Shown: positions 10,836-22,417, numbered from the stretch's first letter. The stretch is DNA of 64,000 nt from Benincasa hispida (GCF_009727055.1 NC_052350.1:29764843-29828842), one strand, 5' to 3'. The notes: generated by a model not told the origin, from the sequence alone. A program made the numbers and translations.

Positions 10836-11362
10836 TAGCTTCTGAAGACCAAGACAAGACCACATTCACTTGCCCATATGGGACATTCGCTTTCCACCGC
10901 ATGTCGTTCGGCTTCTGCAATGCGCCAAGCACGTTCCAGAGGTGCATGATGGCAATCTGTTTAGATTATCTTGAGGACTCAGTAGAAATATTTATGGATG
11001 ACTTCTTCGTTTATGGGAACACTTATGAAGTCTGCTTGGCCAATTTGGAAAAAATTCTGAAAAGATGTGAAGAGACGAACCTGGTGCTTAACTGGGAAAA
11101 ATGTCACTTCATGGTGACAGAGGGTGTAGTGTTGGGACACAAGGTCTCTCGAGAAGGGTTGGAGGTAGACAAAGCAAAGATTGCCGCAATTGAAAAGCTT
11201 CCACCTCTAACCAACGTGAAAGTAGTACGAAGCTTCCTGGGGCATGCTGGATTTTACAGACGATTTGTTAAAGACTTTTCTAAGATAGCAAGACCATTGA
11301 GTGCGTTACTAGAGGTAGACAGAAAGTTTGAATTTCACAACAATTTCCTCGACGCATTTTGA
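10832..11362 (+). pseudogene. Second half of Athila-like RT
   Basis: The open frame continues RT after the frameshift. It contains TTFTCPYGTFAFHRMSFGFC, then NAPSTFQRCMM and the catalytic box FMDDFFVYG (residues 54-57 carry FMDD), then CEETNLVLNWEKCHFM and VVRSFLGHAGFYRRFVKDFS. It ends at a TGA (11360-11362); the same frame continues directly into RNase H, so this is a point nonsense change. Confidence 0.88.
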
Positions 11363-11989
11363 ATTTTAAAGAATGCGCTGATTACTGCACCCGTCTTAAT
11401 TGCGCCGGATTGGACACTGCCATTCGAAATCATGTGCGATGCAAGTGGGTATGCGATGGGAACAGAACTAGCGCAAAAGAAGAAAACAATTTTGCACCCC
11501 ATCGCATATGCGAGTAAAACTCTGAACCCTGCCCAAATTAATTATACCACCACTGAAAAAGAGCTCCTGGCTGTGACTTTTGCGTTGGAAAAATTCCAAG
11601 CATACTTGTTTGGAACCAAGGTACTCATTCATACTGATCACTCGATAATCAAGTATTTGATGACAAAGAGGAACGCAAAGTCGAGATTGATCAGATGGGT
11701 TCTCCTCCTTCAAGAATTTGATATTGAGATAATTGATCAAAAGGGGACAGAGAATCAAGTTGTGGATCACTTGTCCAGACTGGAAAATCCTGAGGTTGAC
11801 CGCAATGAATTTGAAGTGAGTGCCGTGTTCCTGGACGAGCAACTGTTTCGCATAGAAGAGCTGCCCTGGTATGCGAAGGTCGTTAATTATTTGGTCTATG
11901 AACAATTTCATGAAGATTACACCTACCATCAATGGAAGAAGCTCAAGAATGAATGTAGACACTATTATTGGGATGAGCCGAATCTGTAA
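11363..11989 (+). pseudogene. Athila-like RNase H
   Basis: In the same frame as the RT part, the sequence gives [42 protein letters not shown] and [10 protein letters not shown], with the acidic residues at expected places (Asp, Glu and Asp of MCDAS, TEKE, HTDH). It ends with [14 protein letters not shown], the usual close of gypsy RNase H. The linker to integrase ends at a TAA (11987-11989). Confidence 0.88.
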
Positions 11990-13180
11990 AAAAGAGGTGC
12001 AGACCAAATCATTCGATTATGCGTCCCAGATGCTGCTCAACAACGCATATTATCACAGTGCCACGATTTTCCATATGGAGGGCACTTTGGAGGACAACGT
12101 ATTGCAGCCAAAGTTTTGCAAAGTGGATTCTTTTGGCCTTCATTATTCAAGGATGCTGCTGACTATGTAATGAAATGTGATCGGTGTCAACACACTAGCA
12201 ACATTTCATGGAAGAACGCAATGCCGATGAATACTATCCTGGAGCTGGAACTATTCGATGTATGGGGGATTGATTTCATGGGACCATTCCCTCCTTCAAA
12301 CGATAATGGCAATGTCTCCAAGTGGGTAGAGGCAATTGCATGCACTGCAAGTGATGCGACAATAGTCTCCCAGTTCCTGAAGAAAAATATTTTCACGAGT
12401 TTTGGCACTCCCCGTGCCATCATAAGTGATGAAGGATCACACTTTGTCAACCACAATATAAAGGAGCTACTGCACAAGTACAATATCCTACACAAAGTAG
12501 CACATGCGCCTACCATCCACAAACAAATGGCCAAGCTGGAAAAGTGTCCAATCAGCGAAATTAAATTGATACTTGAGAAGGTTAGTCAAACCTTCGCGAC
12601 AAGGATTGGCATGAAGCTTTGATGAAGCGTTATGGCATACTGAACCGATTTAAAACACCTTATTAGTAATTGTCCCCCTTATTGTGTTGGTATTCGGAAA
12701 AGCGTGTCACCTTGCATTGGAGCTGGAATTATAAGCATTGTGGGCGGTCAAGAAACTAAATTTCTGATCTTAAAGAAAGCAGGAGAAGCGCGGAAGACTG
12801 CAGGTGGTCGAGCTGGAAGAATGGAAGATCAACGCAAATGAGAATGCGAGATTTATAAAGAGCGCACCAATCGTTGCATGATAAAACGACATATGCGCTA
12901 GAAACCTCCAAATCGGGCAGAAGGTCTTACTCTTCAACTAACGATTACGGCTCTTCCAGAAAAATTAAAATCACGCTTGGTCCGGTCCCTTCATCATCAA
13001 AGAGGTATTTCCACATGGTGCGTAGAAACTAATCACTAAGGATGGCAGTCGAACATTTAAAGTTAATGGACAACGATCAAAGCATATTGCGAGGGATTTA
13101 CAGCCAGAAACAACCTCCACAAAGTTTGAAAAACCCAGACATCCCTTACTCAACTCTTGAACATTTTAAATCTTCGTCAC
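11990..13180 (+). pseudogene. Athila-like integrase, deleted and frameshifted
   Basis: The zinc-binding domain follows in the RNase H frame (CHDFPYGGHFGG ... CDRCQ). The core has GIDFMGPFPPS and SKWVEAIACTASDA; the usual residues between these blocks are missing, an in-frame loss of about 8. IISDEGSHFVNH holds the second Asp. Near 12600 the frame shifts: KDWHEALM lies in another frame. C-terminal peptides such as EEWRINANENARIYKE can be followed to about 13170. Confidence 0.8.
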
Positions 13181-14388
13181 GTGACTACTATCTGTATTTT
13201 ACTTATCTTTCTCAAAAAAAAAAAAAAAAAAAAAAAAAAAACTTGTTGTTTTGTTTTGAAATCATTTGACCCTCTCTTTCTCTGTTTACAAGGATTAAGG
13301 CACAGATTGCGGAGATACTACAAGAAGAAGCAAATATTTTGATTCCATCACCACAATCCACAGAAAGCAAAGATCGCCGCAAGGATGGATGCATCAAACA
13401 CTCAATGTGGGCGACAACGTAAAATTTGGGGGTGTACTCTTCCTTATCTTTATTTTTCAAATTTTGCACTATCACATTGCATTTTAATTTTCAGAGTTTT
13501 TATCACCGCATGCCTCCCTGATTACCACAATCATTTTCTAAGTTATGATTTCAATGATGAAAAACTATGCTTTTATCTCTTTCGTCTATACTAGAGTCAA
13601 CTTAAATTTTAAGATAGTCACCTCATGAAATATTCTAGAAGTTAGGATTTTGCTAGCTTTCTTTCAAACTCTCTTTACAACGCATTCTATGACAATCGCA
13701 TAACTTATTTTAATTTCTTTTGTCAAATGAGGACATTGCCGTATTTTAAATTTGGGGGTGAGGTATTTACAGTATTGCTATAAAAAAAAATTGAATAACA
13801 ACTCCACTGTCAACACAAATAGGAAACCCATGTTGAATACGAGTTTAAGTTGTGAAAGGCACTTACCCGTAGTTGGATGTCCGTTGACACACGTGAGGGG
13901 CATAGCCAAAACGAAAGTAAGTCGCCAGGATCAACACATAAATAAATGACCACAACTCCACTGCCAAATTGGTATGAGTTTAGTTTGAAAAAGAATTCAT
14001 TGCTCATAGTTGGATGTTCGCATGACACCCATGGGACAAGCCAAAACGAAGGCAAGGCACTCGGACCGGTGCAAGGTAAGAAAAAATAGCAATGAAGAAA
14101 ATTTTTGTGCAAGGATAAGTCATTTAACACCCCGGTGGAAAATTTTCTTTATGAAATAAATCATGCGATGTTCCAGAATTCAGTAAAGTCCTTTTGAAAG
14201 ATAATATTGCAATCTCTAAGTCTTAGAAGTATTTTAGGAAGAGATTTGAATAAGACTTAAGGAAATTCTGACATATAGGATTTGAACGAAGTATCCTTGA
14301 GAAATCTAGGGAAAGAACTTTGCGGATAACTTGCTAAAGGAATCCTTAGTTTATGCTTGAGGACAAGCATTGTTTAAATTTGGAGGTG
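13181..14388 (+). other. Athila-like 3' noncoding region
   Basis: No credible ORF. It holds a 28-base A run (13214-13241), two internal polypurine-like motifs AAATTTGGGGGTG (13422-13434 and 13747-13760), and two imperfect copies of a roughly 140-bp module, each with TAGTTGGATGTyCG and AGCCAAAACGAA (about 13797-13915 and 13950-14060). The same module occurs in the element at 53931-62353. The 3' end reads CTTGAGGACAAGCAT before the terminal polypurine tract. Confidence 0.75.
14376..14388 (+). promoter_or_regulatory. Polypurine tract of the Athila-like element
   Basis: AAATTTGGAGGTG lies directly before the LTR start TGATAATGGG. Confidence 0.8.
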
Positions 14389-16048
14389 TGATAATGGGCA
14401 GAAATGCACGTTATCATAGTGCTAAATCCTTATACAATGTTGGATTGCATTGTTGAAATATGTTAAATTGCACCCATTAAGCATAAATTCTATAATATTG
14501 CGGTCGCATGCGTCCAATGCATTAGAGCAGTTGATCTTTATATTTTTGTGCAGAATAATGCGTTAACGCAATGCAAAGAATGTGATCATAGGAATACATT
14601 GGTCGAGCGTAACTTCACCGCAAGACTTTGCGTTGATCGTGCTCGCAAACGTTCACCCAAGAAGAATCACCGCAACATGGTGGGCGTATTTGGACAAAAG
14701 GACAATTAAGATCGATGGGACAGAAAGCTAACGGCAGTCGGATCCAAATTAAGTTGACAGCCGATAACAGTCACAAAGTACATCCAACTTTATCGGTGAC
14801 AATTATCCGACGCATCTGTCAGGAATTAAAGTTGTCCCATCTGTACAGCCAGAAGAGAGAAGCAGCCTTTCACCTTTGATGCCCTATAAATACCAAGTGC
14901 ATTCTTTAGAGGAGGGGTTAAGCACTCGATTATTTTCATTATTTTACAAGTTCGCGTCTCTGTCCATAGTCTTCTTTCATTTTAAGGCGGACACGAGGAA
15001 GAAGGTGTGCCGGTAGATCGTTCCGGCGAGCTTGGGAAAGCACCAGAAGCTCCAAGACAGAGAGAGGGCCAACTCCTGCGGAAGCGGGAATATTTCTAGT
15101 TCAAAATAGAGATCCCAGCGTAAACAGCCTCGGTCAACAAGGAATTGCTACCAGGCACTCTACCTTAACTTCCATTAGCATTTTGTACTTAGCTTATTTA
15201 TAAGAATGGAATTTCTTTCTCTATATCTGTTCACTCTCTGTGATTCACGTATGAGTAGCTAAATTAGTTGAATGGGTTGAGAAGCATTAGCTAGCACAAC
15301 GAGGGAATCTTCATTCTTTGTGGTTATCTTATTTATGTATGCTTCATTCGTCTATTAGAGATACTCAGGAGGGTAGTCTAAGGACAGGATCTAGACTTGG
15401 GAAGGTCAGGTCAAAATCTAGGTTTGGGAAAACCAGATTAGAACGCATAAACGAGAGATAGGCGCTTAGGGATGAGCACTATTTGTTACCAACGCATCGC
15501 ATGCATCTTAGCAATAAGACATGATTGTATGCGGTCACCTTGCTTTCATGCATTTTGCATCAACGCATAGGACAAGAGTAGAGACTTAGGAATAAGCTCT
15601 ATGGACATTTTACATGCAACACTTGCATCCTAGATTTAGGAGCATCGCATTTACATTGGAAAATGACTTGCTGTGCATGGTAGTAACATGATTGCATAGT
15701 CTGACGCATTCCCAAGTAATGCTAGCTAAAGATCTTCTCAATCCGTTCATCGCATACTCATTGCATCTATCAACACAACTTTCATTTCTCAAATCCGTCG
15801 CATTTATTTCATTTATTTTTAATCAACGCAACCAACAAACCAACCACCTTATTATTTTACCCGTTACCGCAAAGTTTTCATAAGAAAATTATCAACGCAA
15901 ACTATTTTCAGAAGTCCCTGTGATCGACCCTAGACTTACCAGGAAACTCAGAGGAATTTAACTTGAATTCCGCTGGGGAAACTTGAGTGCACAACGTAAT
16001 TCTATCAAAGCATATCATCCATATTCCACATAATAAAATAACGCATCA
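14389..16048 (+). repeat. 3' LTR of the Athila-like element
   Basis: Starts TGATAATGGGCAGAAATGC and ends near ACGCATCA. It is homologous throughout to the solo LTR at 60401-62097, which fixes the ends. The 3' part contains the GTCCCTGTGATCGACCCTAG phrase typical of these LTRs. The TSD cannot be checked because the other end is outside the window. Confidence 0.85.
14885..14892 (+). promoter_or_regulatory. TATA box in Athila-like LTR
   Basis: TATAAATA about 500 bases into the LTR; the same motif sits at the corresponding place in the related LTR at 60401. Confidence 0.6.
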
Positions 16049-16413
16049 CCCGTATATTTACATACACAGTTCAAGACTCATACAACAATCTGGGATGTTA
16101 GTTTATTGGATTAGGGTTATTTAGGCAAGATAAATACAAGATAAACAATAACTATTTATTGTAATAAACATTAATAACACATTATTAATGATCACTCAAA
16201 TTTTACATTTACTATCTACGAGTTTTAGGGCATAAAACCCAATAAACTCCCACTTGAACTAAAACTCTAGTTAGTGGGATGTATATACAATAAATAATCC
16301 AAAGTTGGAAATGTCAAATGTATAAGTACGTTATATGAAAAGTAAATATACAAATACAATAAATTAGGGCATCCTTATACCCATTATACATCTCCCACTT
16401 GTCCTAGATTATA
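16049..16413 (-). repeat. Copia-type LTR remnants with two polypurine-tract/LTR starts
   Basis: On the minus strand CAAGTGGGAG is followed by a TTATTGGGTTTTATGCCC LTR start (around 16249-16265). A second ACAAGTGGGAGA followed by TGTATAATGGG lies near 16390-16405. Both look like the 3' polypurine tract plus LTR start of copia elements. The LTR fragment to the left runs to about 16090 and is cut by the Athila-like LTR. Confidence 0.5.
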
Positions 16414-16806
16414 TTATATATATGTCTTACATACCTGACTGGTGCTAACCAGAGTAGTGTGAAGTTGATAGTAGTGAGTAAGACCAATAGATTGGAACTC
16501 TAGAGACAAAAAATCCCAAAGTTCTTTAGCATTATTGAATGCATCAAAATGGGTGTGTATAGCAGGGATTGAAGTGTTACCCAACCAGGTGATTATTTGA
16601 TGATTTTTACTATCCCAATCTTCTAGTTTTTCCACAAAGTTACTATCTTCTTCAGTAGCACCTTTGACAGGTTGAGCGACATCACCAGTAACAATCCACC
16701 ATAACTTGCAACCAATTAAGAAGCTCTTCATTTGATAATCCCAAGTAATGTAGTTGGCACCATAAAGTAGAGTGCTGATAGCATGAAAGATGTCAACCTT
16801 TTCCAT
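16414..16806 (-). pseudogene. Copia gag N-terminal part
   Basis: The 130-residue frame reads LLYGANYITWDYQMKSFLIG, WWIVTGDVAQPV, DWDSKNHQIITWLGNTSIPA and AKELWDFLSLEF, the N-terminal capsid region of plant Ty1/copia gag. Pol is absent: right after HTTLVSTSQV the sequence joins LTR remnants at 16413. It is therefore an internally deleted minus-strand copia copy. Confidence 0.75.
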
Positions 16807-17476
16807 TACAACAGAAAATAACCAGAAATAGACAATGATAGTGGTTTATTCAACTGATCAACCCAACTCAACTCGGATTGCTTGGCTCAGCTCGCTTGGA
16901 TTGGCTCAACTCGCTTGGATTGGCTAGGCTTGACTCAGCTCGCACGGCTAGGCTCAGTTCGCTCGGCTTGGCTAGGGATTCTACTCGGATTTGGATAGAT
17001 GAAGGTGGGCAAGTCGAACTTAGACAGATTGGAGATGGAACGAAGCATATATAGGTAGGTTGAAGATGAATCGAGGTAGATTTAGAGGTAGTGGATCTGT
17101 ACGGGTCAAAAGACTATCTGGCGAACATGAATGGAATCCGATTTGGACATGATTGGAAATGAAGAGTCGAATATGGATGCAAATGGAGTCTATTCATTAG
17201 TTGAAAGAAACGAACAAAAATGAGTCAGATCTAGACATGACGAGTCAGATCTGGACATTGACGGAAACGAATGACACGAACGAGAACTGAACACGAACGG
17301 CGAACACGAATGGAACAGTCGGAAATGAACAACGAGGACGAATGGAGTTGGGAACGATGGGATGTATGGAAACGGCCGGCGACATAAGGATTTCGAATCC
17401 ACGGATGAAAACAGAACCTCGTGGCCAGAGGCTAATGGCAGTATGTTAACGGAGGTTAACGATGGTATGTTGACAA
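16807..17476 (-). other. Leader of the copia fragment, with short repeats
   Basis: Noncoding stretch between the PBS and gag. It holds a degenerate array built on GGCT(C/A)AGCTCGCTTGGATT (about 16861-16975) and a run of GAACACGAACGG-like words (17255-17345). I see no reliable ORF; the open frame at 17190-17621 crosses the leader, PBS and LTR. Confidence 0.6.
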
Positions 17477-17488
17477 AAGCTCTGATAC
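17477..17488 (-). promoter_or_regulatory. Primer binding site of the copia fragment
   Basis: The minus strand reads TGGTATCAGAGC, a perfect initiator tRNA-Met PBS, followed toward lower coordinates by the leader and gag. Confidence 0.8.
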
Positions 17489-17563
17489 CATGTGAACTTT
17501 TATGTATTTCTGTATTTCTCTTGTGCATCATAAATGTGAAGTACAAGGCCATATATATATACA
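17489..17563 (-). repeat. End of a copia 5' LTR (truncated)
   Basis: The minus strand has TATATATATGGCCTTGTACTT followed by a short A-rich stretch and the PBS, as in plant copia LTR R-U5 ends. To the right, from about 17564, unrelated Lys/Glu-rich coding-like sequence begins, so most of the LTR is missing. Confidence 0.5.
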
Positions 17564-18030
17564 GGTATGAAGAGGTGAAGAGGGCTCTGAGGCAAGCGTT
17601 TTTTGAGGATGAAGAAGACAAAAAGAAAAAGAAGGAAGCATAAAGAAGAAAAAAGAACGAATAGATGAAGAGATGAGCAAAATTGCTGCTAATCGAGAGT
17701 GGGAGAAGGAACTAAGAAATTGTTATGGAGGATTTTGAAGCAGGAAGCAGAGAGAGACTGGGAAGGAAATGGAGAAGGAAAAAGGACAGGCTCATGCAGT
17801 CTCATCAAGCCATCCACAGAGATAAACCGAGGCTGCAACTTCTAAGAGCTTGAGGAGGACATTGGGGCTGCCTCACCTATCCAACACAGAGAGAAGGCCC
17901 CTGTGACTGAAGGAAGAAGAAAGTTTGATGACTTATTTGAGTATATGAGTAGGGCAAGACCCCAAATGAGAGCTCATTGTTGAAGGATAAATGAATACTA
18001 CTTCAATTGAGGAAGTGAAAGAAATTGATA
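17564..18030 (+). pseudogene. Charged, coiled-coil-like ORF remnant of unknown identity
   Basis: The plus strand gives YEEVKRALRQAFFEDEEDKK and, after stops, KKERIDEEMSKIAANREWEK, then decays. The Lys/Glu-rich composition suggests a coiled-coil gag-like segment. It lies just before the PF20167-like remnant on the same strand and may be part of the same element type, but I cannot identify it. Confidence 0.35.
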
Positions 18031-18525
18031 GGCAATCTATGCTTGGGTTTGTGACTCCCTGAGAGGGTCACTAGATCAGCTAACAAAAGAAGGATGTAGG
18101 CATCAACAAGGAAGAAGCCGCACGTAAAAATCACATATAGCGTGGTCATTTCCTCATCCAGTGATGAATTGGAAGTAAGGAAAAAATGGGCAAGAGAAGG
18201 GAGAACTTGAGGAGAAGAGAGTTTTTAGGATAATGGATTATGTAGTAGAAATGACGAGCTAAGTGGGAAGCTTTATGCCTGCAGCCAACTCCCATTAGCA
18301 GTTCGTGAGTTCTATTTCAGGATCAAGCCTGAAAAGAGTATCTCTATGGTTCGAGCCTCGAAGGATGGGGTTGATTTTTCTGCTGAAGTAGTCAATTCCA
18401 TATACAACGTGCCCAATGAGCATGTGGAAGAGTGCTTTCATCGAATGTATGGTCCATCAGAGGAGCAAGTGGAGGAGGCGCTACACTTGGTGGCAGTCCG
18501 AGGAGCAGCAGCTGTCGTACATTAA
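18031..18525 (+). pseudogene. PF20167-like 'putative plant transposon protein' fragment
   Basis: A frame beginning with RVTRSANKRRM-like basic residues and KKPHVKITYSVVISSSSDEL leads, after stops, to LPLAVREFYFRIKPEKSISM and SAEVVNSIYNVPNEH. The VREFY...V(R/V)...IN(x)(x)YN/GL pattern is that of the plant transposon protein domain found next to gypsy-type elements. It breaks off at 18525 after EQVEEALHLVAVRG. Its function is not known to me. Confidence 0.6.
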
Positions 18526-19550
18526 ATTTTCTTTCTTGGGTTACTAATGGCAGTCAGGATATTTGGATTAAGTTGGCGAGTTCATTGTACTTTATTGGGT
18601 TACTAAATCTGCTTTTGTAAGCTTCAAAAATTCTAAATACATTTGATTTTCCTATATTTTTCTTCAATTTTCTATAACTCTAGAGCCAAACGGAGACCGA
18701 TGAGTAAAACATTGAGACTTAATTTGCTCGACAAAGTTCCATATCTATTTCAATTCAATTCTTACATTAGGTTTTTTCGTAAAATAAAGCATTTAATATA
18801 GATGTCATTTTTATTTTTTCAGTTTAATAAATGTAGAGTAGAGGATAAAACATAAGAAATTTTCATTTCAATAAACTTTTTATCTTTATTTTTATACTTT
18901 TAAGGTATTTTTACTTTTATACTTGTATGTGGGCTCGTGTATTATTTTTATATGTTGTGTAATTTGAATTGCGACGCTGCGAGACAGAAATACGTTTTTA
19001 AACAAGTTTCTATCATTCGAAGAAATTCAAACTCGATTCCCTCTTCTCAAACTCGATTCTCTCTCAAATTTTCTTCCCACCCCTCGTCAATTTTCCAACC
19101 CAACTCCAAATCCCAACCGATTTTCCCTCCAATCTCTTCATTCTCCACTTTTCAACCATTTCTTCCTTGAAATTTTTGGGTTTTTTTTTTACCAGAACAC
19201 CCATTTTAGGACTTTCTCTCTTCCTCTCAAGCAAAAGCTTTAATCAACCCAAGGAAATGCATTTCTCTTTCTTTTAACTCTTTAATGATTATCTTCATGG
19301 AGATTTAAGTTATACTTGATGAGGTTTGAGTATTGCTTCATGAGACTTAAGATTTGTTTGTTTGATACATGATTTGTTTGGATGAATGGTTTTTGCTTTT
19401 AAATTATTGAATGTTGGATAATTAGCAATAATATGCTTGGAATTTTTTTTGCTTGCAGGTTTCTAATCGATTAGTGGTGTGAGATTATTTTTCTTGAGAA
19501 ACCTTTTAGAAGAGTGAATTAGTATTCTCTAAGGTTTTAACCCCAATTCT
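18526..19550 (+). other. Noncoding, T-rich stretch before the next PF20167-like ORF
   Basis: No credible gene. At 19020-19170 there is a C/T-rich region (repeated CAAACTCGATTC words) that resembles a 5' leader. A 5' LTR for the element downstream cannot be delimited. Confidence 0.5.
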
Positions 19551-20640
19551 GTGAGCTTCCTTAGAATATTCTTCATAGGTCCTAAGCCTAAGAAGGGAAA
19601 GAGTGTTGCCAGTTCAAGTGGTAGGGATTCTCCTTCACATTTCGAGTCTAGTAACCCTAGGTTTGTTTCAAACGGAGCTGAGAGTAGATACTATCAAGTG
19701 GTAGATCTTAAGAACCTAGTGCCAGAGAGAGCTTTGACCTTAGAGCCAAATTTCTATCTGTAAATCACTTCTGAAATACAGGAGAGAGGATGGGAAACCC
19801 TAGTAGCTAATCCTTGTGAAGCAGTTATTCCTTTAGTTAGAGAATTCTATGCCAACATTGACCTAGATAGAGATATATCCTTAGTGAGAGGTGTTAGAGT
19901 CTCTTTTTCTTCCTTAAGAATTAATGAAACCTTTGGCCTAGCCCAGTTTGATGATGAGTATGGACGGTTTCTATCTTAACCACTAGACGAACAAGAGATT
20001 ATAGAAGCCCTCTGTAGGCAAGGAGCTCAGTGGACACGTTCTAGTGGAGTTGCAGTAATGTTTAGATCTACGGACACGTCTGTAGTAGGTTAAATCTGGC
20101 ATGCTTCTGTGTGTTCCAAATTGATGCATGTACTTAGACTAACCAATGTGACCCGAGATAGAGCCAAACTTCTCCACTATCTCATTCAGGATATGTACAT
20201 TAACTTTGGAAGAGTTATCCATGCTTCCATCCGATGATGTGGACAGTGTTTTACAACGGGTAGCCTTGGACACCCTAGCTGAATCACTTTTTTGTGTCAG
20301 AGGTCCGGGGTAGAAATACCATGTAATGAGGAACGTATGGGGCATAAAGCTCCAATTCCTAAGACGTCCATCTCAGCCTTTCGAGGCCATGAAGTTGAGG
20401 AACTCCACGAACAAGAAGAAGAAGGGCTAGGTCGTGAGGATGAGCATTTAAGAGAAGAGCCACTTAGGGTAGAACTTCCCAGTCATCCCCATGAGCAACC
20501 CCCTAGTAGTGAAACCTTAGGTGAGCAAGCACTTAGAATTGCCACTGAAGCCTTAAGNCTGAAGCCTTAAGGATTAGCCACGAGACCGCCCGCCAGGTTA
20601 GGTGTATGTAGAGAACTGTCAATTTCATGTGCGAAAAAGA
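19551..20640 (+). pseudogene. PF20167-like 'putative plant transposon protein', decayed
   Basis: The N-terminus is basic and Ser-rich (GPKPKKGKSVASSSGRDSPS), followed by SRYYQVVDLKNLVPERALTL. After one stop come ERGWETLVANPCEAVIPLVR, EFYANIDLDRDISLVRGVRV and SFSSLRINETFGL, the core of the domain. Helical blocks (RDRAKLLHYLIQDMYINFGR) continue through more stops, then an acidic tail HEVEELHEQEEEGLGREDEH. At least five stops make it a pseudogene. A single-N join with a 13-base duplication lies in the tail. The family occurs with retroelements of otherwise unclear coding capacity. Confidence 0.7.
20545..20571. other. Single-N join with 13-base duplicated flanks
   Basis: CTGAAGCCTTAAG occurs on both sides of the N at 20558, as expected when two overlapping contig ends are joined without merging. 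Confidence 0.85.
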
Positions 20641-20933
20641 CCGTCTCTACTACGCTAGCATAGGTTTTTAGTACGACCTTCAGCGAGAGCCTGACTCACT
20701 TGACTCGAACTGAACTTTGGCCACACATCTATTTTCTCGGTATCTTCTACATTTTTTTGTCCTATCTTCTATTTTTCATTTTTCATTTTCATTTTCTAGC
20801 TTTCTCTTATTAGCTTTCTAGGGTTAAAAAATTTTATTTTCTTGTAGCTTTTCTTTTCCTTTCTTTTTATTCATAGGTACAACAAAAATGAAAGAAAAAA
20901 AATTTGATGCAGGGACAGAACAACAAAGAAAAA

Positions 20934-20969
<36 letters not shown>

Positions 20970-22417
20970 ACCACCACACATTACACGAAATTAGGGGAGT
21001 TTTTTGTTTCCTTTTCCTTTTTGTCTTCTTGTTCATATCTTAGTTTTATAAACATTGAGGACAATGTTTAGTTTTTAAGTTGGAAGTGGGAGTACATTGC
21101 ATGTTCTTAACATTTTTTTTAGGGTTGTAAAATGAGCTTTTCAAAAATTTTTACTCTATTATCTCTATTATCTTTGCTCTGGAACCCTTGAGCACTTGAG
21201 CTCGGGTTATGTGGATTTTATGATCTTGATGAAATATATCTTGATTAGGCTCTATTACATTTCAATGGCATTCTTTTTTATCTTTTAAGAAATACAGTAT
21301 CATGATCTTGGCATTTTTCCTTTTAATGACTCATTTTTGCTTTCAATGCATGATTCATTTCCAAAATATGTTCATTCATTCAAGAATAACATTCACTTTG
21401 TTTGTCATGATCATTTGTTTTTCTCAATATTTTGATTCTTATCAATGAAATTTGATGAAACATTCTGTCAAGCAATGATACAAATCAAATTTTAAACTTC
21501 TTAAAATATTTTCTTACAAAATTTGAAACTCATTTTTCAAAAGAATCTTTCTTTTCCTTTTCACTTCATAAAAAATTGAATACTTAGTCTTTAGATTTAT
21601 TTAGAATTTCAAACTCTTAGAAACGTCATATCTACTTAATTATCTTTTTTAGCTCGATAGGACAAGCTTTGGTCTAAGGTAAACTATCTTGTTTTAGAGA
21701 TAAGTCTAGACAAAGAGGATAAAAAAGGGCCTAGAGTTTAATTAAAAAAAAAGAAAAAAGAAAAATTGCTAGCACAAAAAAGAGCAAGCCTTCCTTTTTC
21801 TTATTTATCTTAACCTTCACTAATGTGTGTGTGTGCATGGATAAAGGTGAAAAGAGCTACCTCCATCATGTTAGTTAGGGCCTATGTGAAAAGAGCGATA
21901 GGTTTCCTACGGTGTGAGTGTGAAAGCTATCTCTCTAAATAAAAGAAATGCCATTTACATTTTGTGTGCTGAGTTTAAAGGGAACCCTTGTCCTAGAAGT
22001 GTCTCTCTTTTTTTGCAAGATAGGTATACTTCAGACCGATAACCAGGCCAGTGTAGGGCGAATAGGAATTGAGTGTTGGATATAGCCTTTCTACTAGTTT
22101 TAACCTTTAAATAAACTAAAACTGAGTTGTCTTTTCTTTGATGGCTTTACAAGAAAAAGATGTTTTCTTTTAAGAAAATAGGCTTAAATTCATTGTTAGA
22201 AAAACTTTAAAGGTTTAAATGCCCATTTGTATCATTCGTTTGCTTAATTGTTGAAAAGAGAGATACAAATCAAACTTTTGAGTAAACGACATGAACATAT
22301 TAACATTTTTGAATGACTTCTCTAAATGAATGCACATTTGATATTCATGTTTTTGCTTGAATGTATGCATATTTTTAGTTTAGACTTGCTCGGGGCGACC
22401 AAGAGTTAAGTTGGGGG
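20641..22417 (+). other. 3' noncoding region of the PF20167-type element
   Basis: No ORF of note. It contains a 30-base A run (20935-20964), the phrase CATTGAGGACAATGTTTAG that precedes 3' ends in these elements, T-rich stretches and finally AGTTGGGGG (22409-22417), which I take as the polypurine tract. Layout is like the Athila 3' region, suggesting a non-autonomous gypsy-type element that encodes only the one ORF. Confidence 0.55.

Larger units (their letters stand above)
9711..16048 (+). mobile_element. Athila-like Ty3/gypsy element, 5' part outside the window
   Basis: The plus strand holds protease, RT, RNase H and integrase remnants, then a noncoding region of over 1 kb, a polypurine tract and an LTR starting TGATAATGGGCAGAAATGC. 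RT blocks such as WRICMDYRKLN, DHFPLPFIDQMLDRLAG and CEETNLVLNWEKCHFM are characteristic of the Athila lineage. Gag and the 5' LTR must lie left of the window, because the Tekay-like element (1-9710) was inserted inside the protease. Confidence 0.88.

Noticed and set aside
13212..13475. ORF ending in a poly-Phe run
   Set aside because: Translation of the poly-A tract; no family features.
17190..17643. ORFs of 143 and 93 residues on opposite strands
   Set aside because: They cross the copia leader, PBS and LTR end; only the Lys/Glu-rich piece after 17563 has coding character.
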